Shown here in pieces: positions 23,121-31,165 of a stretch of DNA of 64,000 bases. The position numbers and the translations under genes are program-made. Position 1 is the stretch's first letter. Each line of letters starts with the position of its first letter. Source of the DNA: Elusimicrobia bacterium RIFOXYA12_FULL_51_18 (GTDB taxonomy: Bacteria; Elusimicrobiota; Elusimicrobia; Elusimicrobiales; UBA9959); NCBI GenBank assembly GCA_001800245.1, contig MGVA01000068.1, positions 1 to 64,000 on the forward strand, given 5' to 3'. The notes beneath the pieces were generated by a model that had not been told where the DNA came from, did not search any database, and was given only the letters and a program-made list of their open reading frames with translations.

Positions 23121-23268
23121 AACTTCCGGGCGGGAGGCGGCGGACAGCACCCGATTTTTTTGTTTTACCTGCTGGAGGAACGACGGCGTGCGCCCAAAAC
23201 GACGGAAAACGGTCAAACTGTACACTTAATGCCGGCGGAAACTGTACACTTTTGGACCGGCGCTAACA

Positions 23269-23428
23269 AAAGGGGGCAGGGCTTTACTTTTGAGATTTAT
23301 CTGGTAAAATATTTCCGGCCAAGTGCCGCGCCAAGGATGCCGCCTGCCCCGATACCGCTGTGACTTGCTCTAAGAACTAGGAAATATAACTGACTCCCAC
23401 CGCGCAGGCTCCTAGGGGGTGGTGTTGA
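23269..23428. other. Right flank of the IS21 insertion, no gene
   Basis: Starts with the AAAGG target duplication. Short open frames here (one reads out of the IS end) have no protein character. A CTGGTAAAATAT at 23299-23310 is promoter-like, but nothing downstream on the plus strand could be its gene. Confidence 0.5.
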
Positions 23429-23836
23429 TCATCTGTTCATGGATGGGGCCGGGGGGGGCGGGTTCATGGGGCGCTCTGCTTGGGATTTGGGCAGATGCTT
23501 TTGGACTTCGGCCATCAGGACTTCGGGGTCGGTGGGTTTGCGGAGGACGGATACGTTGAGCATGGCGGAGATGTCTCCTAGGGTTTCGGGCTTTCCGGTG
23601 GAGAAGATTATGGGGACCATGTCCTGGGCGGTACGCAGGGTGTTATAGACCAGTATGCCGCCGCCGTCCGGTATGTTCAGGTCCTGCAGGATTACGTCAG
23701 CTTTGAATTCCTTCTGGACGGCTATGGCCGTGGGCGCGGTGCCAGCCGTCCGCACTTCAAACCCCGCATCCTCGAAAAATTCCTTTGAAAATTCCACTAT
23801 CTCCGGAATGTCGTCTACCACAAGTATTTTAGGCAT
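23429..23836 (-). CDS. CheY-like single-domain response regulator
   Basis: A 135-residue protein made of one receiver domain and a proline-rich tail. Phosphorylation-site residues are complete: D8 and D9 in VVDDIPE, phospho-acceptor D52 in LQDLNIPDGGG, S79/T80 in IIFSTG, K100 in VLRKPTDP. The last 15 residues (RPMNPPPPAPSMNR) look disordered. No output domain is present, so it probably acts by protein contact, as CheY or Spo0F do. No histidine kinase is in the window. The start MPKILVVDD is preceded by AGGGAAC. Confidence 0.92.
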   Translation of the reverse strand: MPKILVVDDIPEIVEFSKEFFEDAGFEVRTAGTAPTAIAVQKEFKADVILQDLNIPDGGGILVYNTLRTAQDMVPIIFSTGKPETLGDISAMLNVSVLRKPTDPEVLMAEVQKHLPKSQAERPMNPPPPAPSMNR

Positions 23837-24146
23837 ATAGTTCCCTCTTAAAATATTGTGCCCTAAAATTGCAGGCTTTTTCAATATTCAAATAATACAA
23901 AATACCAGGGTGCCGGGGGCAGGGCCTGAATGTTGCTGAATTTTGCCGGGTGGACTTTGAAGGAAAGCCGCCTGGGAAGGCTGGCTGTTTTGTTTTGTAG
24001 AATAGGAGAAATGGCGCAGTGGAAAAAGGCAACAGGAATTTTTTGAGGATCACCCCAGCTTATGGGATAAAAAGTCGGGGAGCTGATTTCGGGACTTCGG
24101 AGGGCGAATTCAGGGGGTAGTAGGTTTAACTAATGGCTAAGTGAAT
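23837..24146. other. Intergenic stretch with diverged repeats
   Basis: Contains a third, diverged copy of the terminator-like element (GGAAAGCCGCCTGGG, GGCTGG, TTTTGTTTTG near 23952-23998) and a diverged palindrome (AAAAAGGCAACAGG near 24024). No gene is recognised. It carries the promoter region of the minus-strand response regulator. Confidence 0.5.
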
Positions 24147-24761
24147 ATGAATAAAAATATTATCTCACCGGATGGGACGGAACAGGAATACGAAGATTCC
24201 GCTTTCGAGGGATTGACACTAAAAGGGGCCGCTATCGCATCAAAGCAGTTCTATGGCTGTGTCTTTAAAAACTGCGATCTTACGGAGGCCGCTTTCATCT
24301 CCTGCAAGTTCTCGGACTGTAAATTTATAAGTTGCAACCTGAGCCTGATAAAAGTAAAGGGCTCCTCCTTCTCGAGCGTGGAATTTAAGGATTCTAAACT
24401 TGTCGGAGTAAATTGGACGACGGCATATTGGCCACGCGTGAAGCTTCCCGGTTCGCTGCAGTTTGTCAACTGCGTTATCAGCGACTCCAATTTCCTTGGG
24501 CTGTCCCTGCGCGACACGTGTGTCACGAAATGCCTGGCGAAAGGCGCGGACTTCCGTAGCGCCGACCTTTCCCGGGCCAACCTTTCCCATACCGATTTTA
24601 CGGACAGCCTGTTCGGGGGTACGAACCTTACGGATGCGGACTTTACGCAGGCAAAAAATTACGCTATGCGGATATCGGACAACCAGGTTAAAGGCGCCAA
24701 GTTCTCGATGCCGGAGGCTATGGCTTTGTTACACTATCTTGGGATTAAAATAGAGAATTAG
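24147..24761 (+). CDS. Pentapeptide-repeat protein
   Basis: A 204-residue protein built of pentapeptide repeats A(D/N)LXX-like units: CVFKNCDLTEAAFISCKFSD, CKFISCNLSLIKVKGSSFS, VEFKDSKLVGVNW, then after a break at PRVKLPGSLQ the run ADFRSADLSRANLSHTDFTD and GTNLTDADFTQA. It should form a right-handed quadrilateral beta-helix in two blocks, the same layout as Qnr-type DNA mimics, with a C-terminal helix (MPEAMALLHYLGIKIE) that could dimerise. Function is unknown; fluoroquinolone protection is only a structural analogy. ATG 24147 is used; a GTG lies six bases before it. Confidence 0.87.
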   Translation: MNKNIISPDGTEQEYEDSAFEGLTLKGAAIASKQFYGCVFKNCDLTEAAFISCKFSDCKFISCNLSLIKVKGSSFSSVEFKDSKLVGVNWTTAYWPRVKLPGSLQFVNCVISDSNFLGLSLRDTCVTKCLAKGADFRSADLSRANLSHTDFTDSLFGGTNLTDADFTQAKNYAMRISDNQVKGAKFSMPEAMALLHYLGIKIEN

Positions 24762-24782
24762 TGAGAAAAGGCAGCAGAAGGC

Positions 24783-24836
24783 CAAAAGGTACCAGGTACT
24801 TTTTGGAATGGGAAAAGGCGGCGGGAGCCTTTTGAT
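24783..24836. repeat. Two adjacent GGTACC-family palindromes
   Basis: AAAAGGTACCAGG then TACTTTTT (about 24784-24804) and AAAAGGCGGCGGG then AGCCTTTT (about 24814-24834), between the pentapeptide gene and the next. Confidence 0.7.
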
Positions 24837-24868
24837 ATTGCATGCGGCCATGAAAAGGAGATAATTCA

Positions 24869-25459
24869 ATGACCATCGTTCGCGAAATGTCGCTTGAGTG
24901 GATTCTGACTGCAATCGGTTTTGTTGCCGCGTATATAGTCGGTCTCTGGCAGTATCGCCGAACGCAACGGCAGGACAAAATCGGGCTTCTTCTGCCGCTC
25001 ATCACCGAGTTTGAGACCGATGAGGAGCTTCGGGCCGCGCGTCATTTGTTTGACTATGATGGGGGAACTTTCACGGTGAACGAACAGAAATACACCTTCA
25101 AGAACGCGGATCTTTTGGAAGCAATGAAGGTTGTGAAAGATGATCTGGGGTGGGCGCCGCTCCATGTAGCGATGCGGAAGGTTCTTGACCGGTACTTTGA
25201 TTTCTTCGGCAAACTGGCGTCTCTTGTCGAGGTGCGTCTCTTTACCTTCAGGGATTTGAAATATTTCTACTACTACTTTGAACTTTTGGCTAAGATAGAA
25301 GAATACAAGAACAGCGACTTTGTGCCGGCGCTTAATGAGTACCTCAATGCATATCGCTTTGTTAACTGCCGTACATGTCTTGATATGTATCGAAACTTGC
25401 CTCCGTCGCAGCGTATGGCGTTGCGGCTGCCAGGTTCCAGGCAAAAAGGCGCCAAGTAG
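24869..25459 (+). CDS. Membrane-anchored protein of unknown function
   Basis: A 196-residue protein with one N-terminal transmembrane helix (WILTAIGFVAAYIVGLWQY, residues 11-29) and a soluble helical domain of about 160 residues rich in aromatics (DRYFDFFGKLASL, DLKYFYYYFELLAKIEEY). It has the look of DUF4760-like regulators with a single anchor, but I cannot assign it. AAGGAGA at 24855-24861 marks the start. It is a single gene between palindromes. Confidence 0.7.
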   Translation: MTIVREMSLEWILTAIGFVAAYIVGLWQYRRTQRQDKIGLLLPLITEFETDEELRAARHLFDYDGGTFTVNEQKYTFKNADLLEAMKVVKDDLGWAPLHVAMRKVLDRYFDFFGKLASLVEVRLFTFRDLKYFYYYFELLAKIEEYKNSDFVPALNEYLNAYRFVNCRTCLDMYRNLPPSQRMALRLPGSRQKGAK

Positions 25460-25531
25460 AGGTTTAGACGAGGATGTCTAAATGACCGGTCGATCCACAG
25501 GATTGAAAATAAAAAGCACCTTTTTGAGGGC

Positions 25532-25546
25532 TATAATAAGAAGGAG
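25532..25546 (+). promoter_or_regulatory. -10 box and ribosome-binding site of the HExxH lipoprotein gene
   Basis: TATAAT (25532-25537) is followed at once by AAGAAGGAGG and the ATG at 25555, giving a very short leader. A diverged palindrome arm (GCACCTTTTTGAGGG) lies just upstream of the -10 box, a placement seen at several other copies. Confidence 0.5.
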
Positions 25547-25554
25547 GCTTATTG

Positions 25555-26439
25555 ATGTGCAAAAAATGGGAGTTCTTTTGGGTGGCAGCGCTGGGGATGT
25601 GGCTTTTCGTGTTTTTCTGTTCAGGATGCAATGATCGTTCTGACGAAAAAAACGCTGTTATGAAGCCAAGTAAAGAATATTCCGGCAAATCCAGAATTGA
25701 AAAAAAACTCGAATGGCTGAAACTGACCGCAGACGTCGTTCGGAAGATAAACTGCAAAGAAGCCGACGAAATATTTCAGTTTTTGGAGCATGGCATGGTC
25801 GCCGCTTCCCCTATCGCTGGAGGGATTACTTTTCTCGAAGCTACAAAAACAAAAAACTGGATAGCGATCGTGCCATTGTTAAATGCGGACAAAAACCTTG
25901 AGAATTGGAATTCCATCTCGGAAATGCCGGCAGTCGCTCACTTTATCCCCAAACTGAAATTAATCGTGGTGAGGGATAATATTCCTTACAGTTCTGTCGG
26001 CAAAGCAATTGTTTTGCTGCATGAAGGATATCACGCCTATTTGTTTGTAAAAAATCCGTACATAGAACAAGACAAAAATGAATTTTGTCGTGAGGAGGTT
26101 AAAGTTCATGCCTTTCAAAACAAAGTCATGTTCTTGTTGGGCGGTAAAAAATATCAGGACATCCTTGATAGGGAAGTGGTGAGAATCTCTAATGAAGTTA
26201 AAAAAAGCGGTAAAAAGATTGGTTCTAGTTATTCATATAATCCCAATTATGATCCAGGGATGGCCCGCATTTTCGGCGAACCGCAATCGCAAATAGAAAA
26301 GTTTTTTATGAGAACCAGCGTATGGATTCATGCGAATTTTATTTTCTTCGAGAAGAATTTTAAAGGCGATGTGGAAAATCTGAAGGCTTCATTTTTGTGC
26401 ACTATCTATGAAGATAATGGGATCCTGCCAGTCCGGTGA
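25555..26439 (+). CDS. Lipoprotein with HExxH metallopeptidase motif
   Basis: A 294-residue protein with a signal peptide and lipobox FCSGC (lipidated Cys25). The motif LLHEGYHAYLF at 154-164 contains HExxH (H156, E157, H160) after a helix, preceded by a strand LKLIVVRDNIPY, as in gluzincin-type zinc peptidases. A possible third ligand is a glutamate in CREEVKVHAF near 178-187. No known family is recognised, so this is a predicted envelope metallopeptidase. An in-frame TTG three bases upstream is a less likely start. Confidence 0.75.
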   Translation: MCKKWEFFWVAALGMWLFVFFCSGCNDRSDEKNAVMKPSKEYSGKSRIEKKLEWLKLTADVVRKINCKEADEIFQFLEHGMVAASPIAGGITFLEATKTKNWIAIVPLLNADKNLENWNSISEMPAVAHFIPKLKLIVVRDNIPYSSVGKAIVLLHEGYHAYLFVKNPYIEQDKNEFCREEVKVHAFQNKVMFLLGGKKYQDILDREVVRISNEVKKSGKKIGSSYSYNPNYDPGMARIFGEPQSQIEKFFMRTSVWIHANFIFFEKNFKGDVENLKASFLCTIYEDNGILPVR

Positions 26440-26448
26440 AAGTCGATA

Positions 26449-26474
26449 GGCAAAAAGATAACAGGAGCCTTTTT
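26449..26474. repeat. Diverged GGTACC-family palindrome
   Basis: GGCAAAAAGATAACAGG then AGCCTTTTTAAG, between two genes. Inner positions no longer pair fully. Confidence 0.55.
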
Positions 26475-26572
26475 AAGTTAAAGCGGAGTTGCTGAAGTGG
26501 CCGGTGGTTTTGTTTTGGTAGAATACCTCTTAGAGCTTGGGGATGCTGTTGGAAAAGCTGGGTGCTTTTTAT

Positions 26573-26779
26573 ATGAATAAAGTTTTGAAGATCATGGTGG
26601 GGCTTGTTAGAATTATTTTCATTTTGACCGGGTGTTTCTGTTTCTTTTGGTCTCTATTTTGTTTTTTGGGCGGCCCTGAGGGCGAGATATGGTCGAAAGA
26701 AGCGATTGTTTTTGGTTTTGGATCTATAATTGCGGGTGGCATTTTTATTTTTGCCGGGAAAAGGATCGGATGGCAATGA
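26573..26779 (+). CDS. Small two-helix membrane protein
   Basis: A 68-residue hydrophobic protein: helix 1 IMVGLVRIIFILTGCFCFFWSLFCF, a short loop GGPEGEIWSKEA, helix 2 IVFGFGSIIAGGIFIFAG and a basic end KRIGWQ. No ribosome-binding site is evident; an ATG at 26543 in the same frame would add ten residues. Function unknown; it could be spurious but the hydrophobic pattern is good. Confidence 0.55.
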   Translation: MNKVLKIMVGLVRIIFILTGCFCFFWSLFCFLGGPEGEIWSKEAIVFGFGSIIAGGIFIFAGKRIGWQ

Positions 26780-26955
26780 GAGGCAAAGCTTACACGTCAG
26801 GGTCTTCCGCTGAATTGGCCTTTTGGGAAAGGAGCCGGGTGCCTTTTCAGTTGATTACGCGATGATATATTATGAACGGGCCGACAAGACTGATCTCGGA
26901 GCAGTTCCCCTACCTGGTTTCGTATGCAATTGCGGGGAATAAGGAGATGACGGTT

Positions 26956-27702
26956 ATGAAAAAGATGATATTGATTGGATCCGCGCTTTTAATAATGGGG
27001 GCGCTGGTCGCTCCTGGCTTTTCGCAGGAGGAACAGCCCGCTCAGGAGCAGATGAGCCCTGCGGCGCCGGCCGTAGAGGCTGTGAAAGCGATTGTGCCTA
27101 TGAAGAAAAAAATGGTCAGGAAGAGGCGTGTAAAGAAGGTCCCGGCGCAACGGCCGGTTGCTCAAGTTGAACTCAAGGCTGTTGTAAATCAGGAGCCGGA
27201 GCCTGCTCCCGCTCCCGCTGTTGTCACAGAAGTTCCGCAGGTCCCGCAAGTCCAGCAAGTCGAGATCGCAACGGTCGCGCCGGCGGCTGTCATCGCGCCT
27301 GTAACGCCTGAACCTGTAAGGCGCTCGGTTTGCCCTAACTGTTTCCAGCCGCTGTTGGCGGGGTATAATGAGATTGTTGCCGATCTTAAACCCTGGATGG
27401 ATGAAATGGACGTTAAGGCCGCGGCTCTGGATCAAAGGCTTTCGGATATACAAAAACAGATCAACGAAAAAGATGATTCCATAGAAAAAGCCAAGCTTGG
27501 AACCGATAAAAAAGAGGCTAAAGCGGCTGTTAAAAGCCTTGGCAAAGAGCGGAAAATGTTTTTGAAGGAATATGCCGCCGCGAGCGATGAAAAAGACGAG
27601 TTTTATAAGAGGTTCTCAAAAGAAGTTGAGAAAAAAATCGAAGGTTATAATAAAATAGTGGAAGCAAAACTGAAAATGACTCTGTCGGCCGCTTCGCAGT
27701 AG
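26956..27702 (+). CDS. Exported proline/alanine-rich coiled-coil protein
   Basis: A 248-residue protein with a signal peptide (residues 1-24, ending GFSQ). Residues 30-115 are rich in Pro, Ala and Val with a basic patch KKKMVRKRRVKKVP. A lone CPNCFQPL (near 120) resembles half a zinc ribbon. Residues 140-245 form a long charged coiled coil (LSDIQKQINEKDDSIEKAK and later heptads). It could span the periplasm. The start at 26956 has AAGGAG at 26941-26946; the longer upstream frame lacks one. No family assigned. Confidence 0.72.
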   Translation: MKKMILIGSALLIMGALVAPGFSQEEQPAQEQMSPAAPAVEAVKAIVPMKKKMVRKRRVKKVPAQRPVAQVELKAVVNQEPEPAPAPAVVTEVPQVPQVQQVEIATVAPAAVIAPVTPEPVRRSVCPNCFQPLLAGYNEIVADLKPWMDEMDVKAAALDQRLSDIQKQINEKDDSIEKAKLGTDKKEAKAAVKSLGKERKMFLKEYAAASDEKDEFYKRFSKEVEKKIEGYNKIVEAKLKMTLSAASQ

Positions 27703-27811
27703 CGTGGGAAGAGAGAAATAGGGAACAGCTCTAAGGTTGATGGGAGAAAGGCAACAGGAGCCATTTTTATCGCTGTCTTGAGCGGAGGGATTAGAAAAGG
27801 GGGCAGGCAAT

Positions 27812-28354
27812 ATGGAAATTATTGACTTGAAACCAGTTAATATTACCCCGGGAGTTATTCGCAGGCTTGAAAGGTTGGGGCTGGTGCGCTTTTTCAGGGC
27901 TACGGCACGGAGTTTGCGGGTGAAAGAGGGGGGCTGTGTGGTGGATAAGGTTTACTCCACGGCTTCCCGCTTTGGAACGCATAAACTGATCTGCGTGGGT
28001 AAAAACGAGACGCAGATAAATCTGACCACGCATCCCGATAACGAGGACTTTGTTGTAATAAATCCTGATGGGTATAAATTCAAGCCGCTGTATCTTGTTA
28101 TCGGTCTTGATAGCCCTAAGAATTTAGCAAGGAAAGCGAAACTCGGCAGCTTGTCCGGGCGCGACGTACTGGCCTTACTGGTCCGGTATGATGATCCGAA
28201 AACTTGCGTGTTCACTATGCTCAAGAACACCCCGCACTGCGAAGTGACTTTGCCGGGCCCGGGTAAAGCTCCTGTATTTTTTGTTATGGAACCGAACAAT
28301 TTTGAAATGGCCTCCGTTATTTTGCCTGGCTACAGGTTTAGGATGCGCAAGTAG
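27812..28354 (+). CDS. Conserved-looking cytoplasmic protein of unknown function
   Basis: A 180-residue protein without signal peptide or membrane helix. The sequence is beta-rich after an N-terminal helix (PGVIRRLERLGLVRFFRATARSL): HKLICVGKNETQINLTTH, DFVVINPDGYKFKPLYLVIGLD, APVFFVMEPNNFEMASVILPGYRF. This might be a cupin-like barrel, but no metal-binding histidine set is visible. AAAAGGGGGC precedes the start. The following acetyltransferase gene begins 60 bases later across a repeat. Confidence 0.6.
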   Translation: MEIIDLKPVNITPGVIRRLERLGLVRFFRATARSLRVKEGGCVVDKVYSTASRFGTHKLICVGKNETQINLTTHPDNEDFVVINPDGYKFKPLYLVIGLDSPKNLARKAKLGSLSGRDVLALLVRYDDPKTCVFTMLKNTPHCEVTLPGPGKAPVFFVMEPNNFEMASVILPGYRFRMRK

Positions 28355-28373
28355 TTGAAGTACCCCAACAGGG

Positions 28374-28400
28374 GGGCAAAAGGCAGCGGAGCCTTTTGGC
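28374..28400. repeat. Diverged GGTACC-family palindrome
   Basis: GGCAAAAGGCAGCGG then AGCCTTTTGGC, in the 60-base gap between two genes; the outer pairs AAAAGG / CCTTTT are kept and the centre has changed. Confidence 0.6.
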
Positions 28401-28414
28401 GGGGTGGGATTAAG

Positions 28415-29350
28415 ATGACGAAAACAGGTATATCCGGGCCGTATGAGGTTATTATTGGGGCGGTGAATAAAATTGCCGGGGAGACTTGTTTGTTGATGCA
28501 GGGGTATGGGATTTCAAGGCGGGCACTGGGCAAGAATACCGCGCAGATCAGAGAATTGATAGATGGGAAGGTTAAGGATTGTTTTGTTTCCTATGGGGTG
28601 GAGGATGGAAAGTTGCTCTGGCTCTGGGTTTCCAGGGTTGTGCCGGATGATTTTGACGGGAAATTGATTAATGTGCGGCCTTTTATCATTGATCAAGCCA
28701 TGATAGAGGATGGGGTGATAGAGAAGCTGGCGGAGAAGTCGCGGGAATTTCATAAAGCCGGTAAGTTGAGAGTTCAGGTCGGGCTGGTTGGTTCGGAAAA
28801 GGGAAAGCGGGGGTTATATGAGAAGCACGGGGCAAAATTAGCGTATCATTTACTGTGCGGGAAGGTGTCCGACTCTCTTAAATATTTGTCCGGCAGAAAG
28901 CCGAAGTTGCCCGACGGATATAGTTTAAAAGCGATTGATATGGAGAAGGACCTGGCGGAGTATCTGCACGTTCAGATCCTAGCGTTGAAAAGCGATAAGA
29001 CATGCAGCATGTACTCTTTAAGCCCCGCAAGGATCAGGAAGGTATTCCTGAAGTTTTTCAACGGTAAGCCGGAGAGTAAAAGTTTTGGCGTATACTATGC
29101 CGGAAAAATTACAGGCAGCTGCACGGTCTCGATATCGAAACGTCCTCGCAGGACCGGATTGCTGGCAAGCATGGTCGTTATTCCCGGGCATAGGGGAAAG
29201 GGATTGTCGTCGGTCCTGTATTCCGCCGCTCTTTCCTGGCTTAAGAGCCGCAAGGTGGAGCGGTATGCCGGTATTTCTTCCACCGAACGCGTTCTTGCCA
29301 ATGTCGATAAGATGGGCCGTAAGATAGTTGTGAGTTATCTTAAGATATAA
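28415..29350 (+). CDS. GNAT-like acetyltransferase, possibly two-domain
   Basis: A 311-residue protein. The C-terminal third has GNAT features: FGVYYAGKITGSCTVSISKRP, then LLASMVVIPGHRGKGLSSVLYSAAL (the acetyl-CoA-binding strand, loop HRGKG and helix) and VERYAGISSTERVLANVDKMG. The N-terminal 190 residues (VGLVGSEKGKRGLYEKHGAKLAYHLL) may be a second, degenerate GNAT fold. The substrate is unknown. ATG 28415 is used because the longer frame reads through a palindromic repeat. Confidence 0.75.
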   Translation: MTKTGISGPYEVIIGAVNKIAGETCLLMQGYGISRRALGKNTAQIRELIDGKVKDCFVSYGVEDGKLLWLWVSRVVPDDFDGKLINVRPFIIDQAMIEDGVIEKLAEKSREFHKAGKLRVQVGLVGSEKGKRGLYEKHGAKLAYHLLCGKVSDSLKYLSGRKPKLPDGYSLKAIDMEKDLAEYLHVQILALKSDKTCSMYSLSPARIRKVFLKFFNGKPESKSFGVYYAGKITGSCTVSISKRPRRTGLLASMVVIPGHRGKGLSSVLYSAALSWLKSRKVERYAGISSTERVLANVDKMGRKIVVSYLKI

Positions 29351-29393
29351 AACTTCATAAAAATACTATGGTTGCTGCTGGAGTGATAAAATT

Positions 29394-29555
29394 ATGCGTT
29401 ATATATGTATTATCCTCGGTTTTCTGACCGGCAAAACCGGAGTGAAGTGCGACGAGTGCGCCAATCTTGACGCGGAAGGAAAATGTTACGGCCATAAAAT
29501 GCCTGACGACGTGGTTCATAAGCCCATAGCCTGCGGTTTCTGGAAGCATAAATAA
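29394..29555 (+). CDS. Small cysteine-rich protein (53 aa)
   Basis: A short frame from ATG 29394 (GGAGTGATAAAATT upstream) encodes MRYICIILGFLTGKTGVKCD, then ECANLDAEGKCYGHKMP, and HKPIACGFWKH. Five cysteines and four histidines in 53 residues (CDEC, CYGH, ACGFWKH) suggest metal binding. It resembles small cysteine-rich CxxC proteins sometimes found in delta-proteobacteria and candidate phyla; the family is not certain. Confidence 0.6.
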   Translation: MRYICIILGFLTGKTGVKCDECANLDAEGKCYGHKMPDDVVHKPIACGFWKHK

Positions 29556-29699
29556 GTCCGGTAAAAAGGCGGCGTCTACCTTTTGAGCCTTATGGCCCGG
29601 TGGATGCCGTCAGGCTTAGGCCAAAATCCCTGGCCTAATTGAAAAGGTGAGGCCCTTAAACTTGACGGTAGGCAAAAGGCGGTACTCTTTAATACTTAC

Positions 29700-30764
29700 A
29701 TGACACAGGAACCACAACAATCTCCGGAGCCGCCTAAACCTCATAAACGCCGTATTCGTTACAAGGGCCGGAATCCCCGCCGGTTTGAAGAGAAATATAA
29801 AGAACACGATCCCGCCAAATACGCCCATGATGTGGCGCATGTGATCGCGCGCGGCCGTACCCCGGCCGGAATGCACCTGCCGATCTGTGTCAAAGAGATC
29901 CTTTCTATCCTGGATCCAAAGCCCGGAGAAACGGGCCTTGATGCCACGCTTGGTTTTGGCGGCCACGCGCAGGAAATCATACCGCTTCTTGCGCCCGGCG
30001 GCAGACTTTTCGGCCTTGATGTGGATCCCATAGAACTCCCCCGCACGGAAGCCCGGCTGCGCGGCCTTGGTTTTTCGGAAAAAGCGCTTGTTGTCCGGAA
30101 AATGAATTTCGCCGGGATCCTGGGCCTGCGGCCGGAGGCCGGCGGCGGGTTTGATTTCATACTTGCCGATCTTGGAGTTTCTTCAATGCAGCTGGACAAT
30201 CCACAGCGCGGATTCTCTTACAAGTTTGAAGGGCCGCTTGATCTGCGTTTAAATCCTTCGCGCGGCGTTCCGGCGTCGGAACTGCTGAAGGCTATAAACT
30301 TCAAGGCGCTGACAAAATTGCTGGCCGAGAACGCCGATGAGCCCCACGCCGAAGCTATAGCGCGGGCGATAAAAGGCGCTCTGACGCCGATCGCTACCAC
30401 GGTGCAGCTGGCGGATACGGTGCGCGCCGCGCTTCAAAAGCTTCCTTCAAAAGAAACCGATAATGCGATAAAGAGAGCCCTGCAGCGTACTTTTATGGCG
30501 CTGCGCATAGGCGTGAATGAAGAGCTGAGCGTATTGGACCGCTTTCTGGAGGCGCTCCCCTGGTGTCTGAAGACGGGCGGGAGAGCGGCTATTTTATCGT
30601 TCCATTCGGGCGAGGACCGCAGGGTTAAGAAAGCCTTTGCGAAAGGAGAAGAGTCCGGGATTTATTCCAGCGTCGCGCCAACCTGTCTGCGCCCCTCTCC
30701 GGAAGAACAAAACAAGAATTCGCGATCTTGTTCCGCGAAACTACGGTGGGCCATCCGCATGTAA
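29700..30764 (+). CDS. rsmH: 16S rRNA (cytosine-1402-N4) methyltransferase RsmH
   Basis: A 354-residue enzyme with the RsmH/MraW plan: HLPICVKEIL (variant of the HxPVL start), GLDATLGFGGHAQEII (S-adenosylmethionine loop), LFGLDVDP, DFILADLGVSSMQLDNPQRGFSY, a helical insert, then AALQKLPS, ALRIGVNEEL and AAILSFHSGEDRRVKKAF. It methylates C1402 in the decoding centre of 16S rRNA. A proline- and arginine-rich N-terminal extension of about 60 residues is unusual, and HSGEDR replaces the common HSLEDR. It is usually the second gene of the division (dcw) cluster; here it is isolated in accessory DNA, so it may be a second copy or a moved gene. No ribosome-binding site is obvious. Confidence 0.92.
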   Translation: MTQEPQQSPEPPKPHKRRIRYKGRNPRRFEEKYKEHDPAKYAHDVAHVIARGRTPAGMHLPICVKEILSILDPKPGETGLDATLGFGGHAQEIIPLLAPGGRLFGLDVDPIELPRTEARLRGLGFSEKALVVRKMNFAGILGLRPEAGGGFDFILADLGVSSMQLDNPQRGFSYKFEGPLDLRLNPSRGVPASELLKAINFKALTKLLAENADEPHAEAIARAIKGALTPIATTVQLADTVRAALQKLPSKETDNAIKRALQRTFMALRIGVNEELSVLDRFLEALPWCLKTGGRAAILSFHSGEDRRVKKAFAKGEESGIYSSVAPTCLRPSPEEQNKNSRSCSAKLRWAIRM

Positions 30765-31165
30765 TCCAAGCGTGTTGCGGGTTGTTATATTTTCATATGT
30801 CCACATCTTTATATCCTTATTGAGCTTTTTAAAGACGTATTAAACCTTGTTCCAAAGGTTGCGTTCAGGGCGATGATGGGCGGCCTTCCCCAGGTTGCAC
30901 AGCCTGCCTACGGTTAGTTTTTTCCGTGGGCGCCCTTAATAACTTAAACATTGTGTAAAAAGGTACCTGGTACCTTTTTAGGGTGGGTTTTTTGTATAAA
31001 GGGAAAGGGGGGAGCGAAGGGGAATAGTGGGAAAATATTAGACGTTTAAGCACTATTTCCGTATTTCGCGAATTCTTTCGAGTAGGCCAAAAGATAATTT
31101 TTTGTGGGACTAATGGCTCCTGTGACCGGTCGGTGCAGGAGCTAAACTATGGTTGTAATACCGAC
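30765..31165. other. AT-rich intergenic stretch with one perfect palindrome
   Basis: No gene is recognised in 401 bases. A perfect GGTACC palindrome is at 30956-30980. AATATTAGACG and other AT-rich strings near 31030-31080 may hold the promoter of the ADP-ribosyltransferase gene. Confidence 0.5.
30956..30980. repeat. GGTACC palindrome, perfect copy
   Basis: TAAAAAGGTACC (30956-30967), one central T and GGTACCTTTTTA (30969-30980): the best-preserved copy of the family, able to act as a terminator hairpin on either strand. Confidence 0.9.

Larger units (their letters stand above)
20245..23268 (+). mobile_element. Complete IS21-family insertion sequence (3,024 bp)
   Basis: The ends are imperfect inverted repeats of about 37 bp (20245-20281 and 23232-23268) that begin TGTTA and end TAACA, sharing AAGTGTACAGTTT. 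Flanking AAAGG at 20240-20244 and 23269-23273 is a 5-bp target duplication. A second inner copy of the GTGTACAG motif lies inside each end, as expected for the multiple terminal repeats of IS21. It encodes a small zinc-ribbon-like protein, IstA and IstB. The insertion split a sequence with GGCAAAGG, probably a palindrome copy. All genes look intact, so it may be active. Confidence 0.93.
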
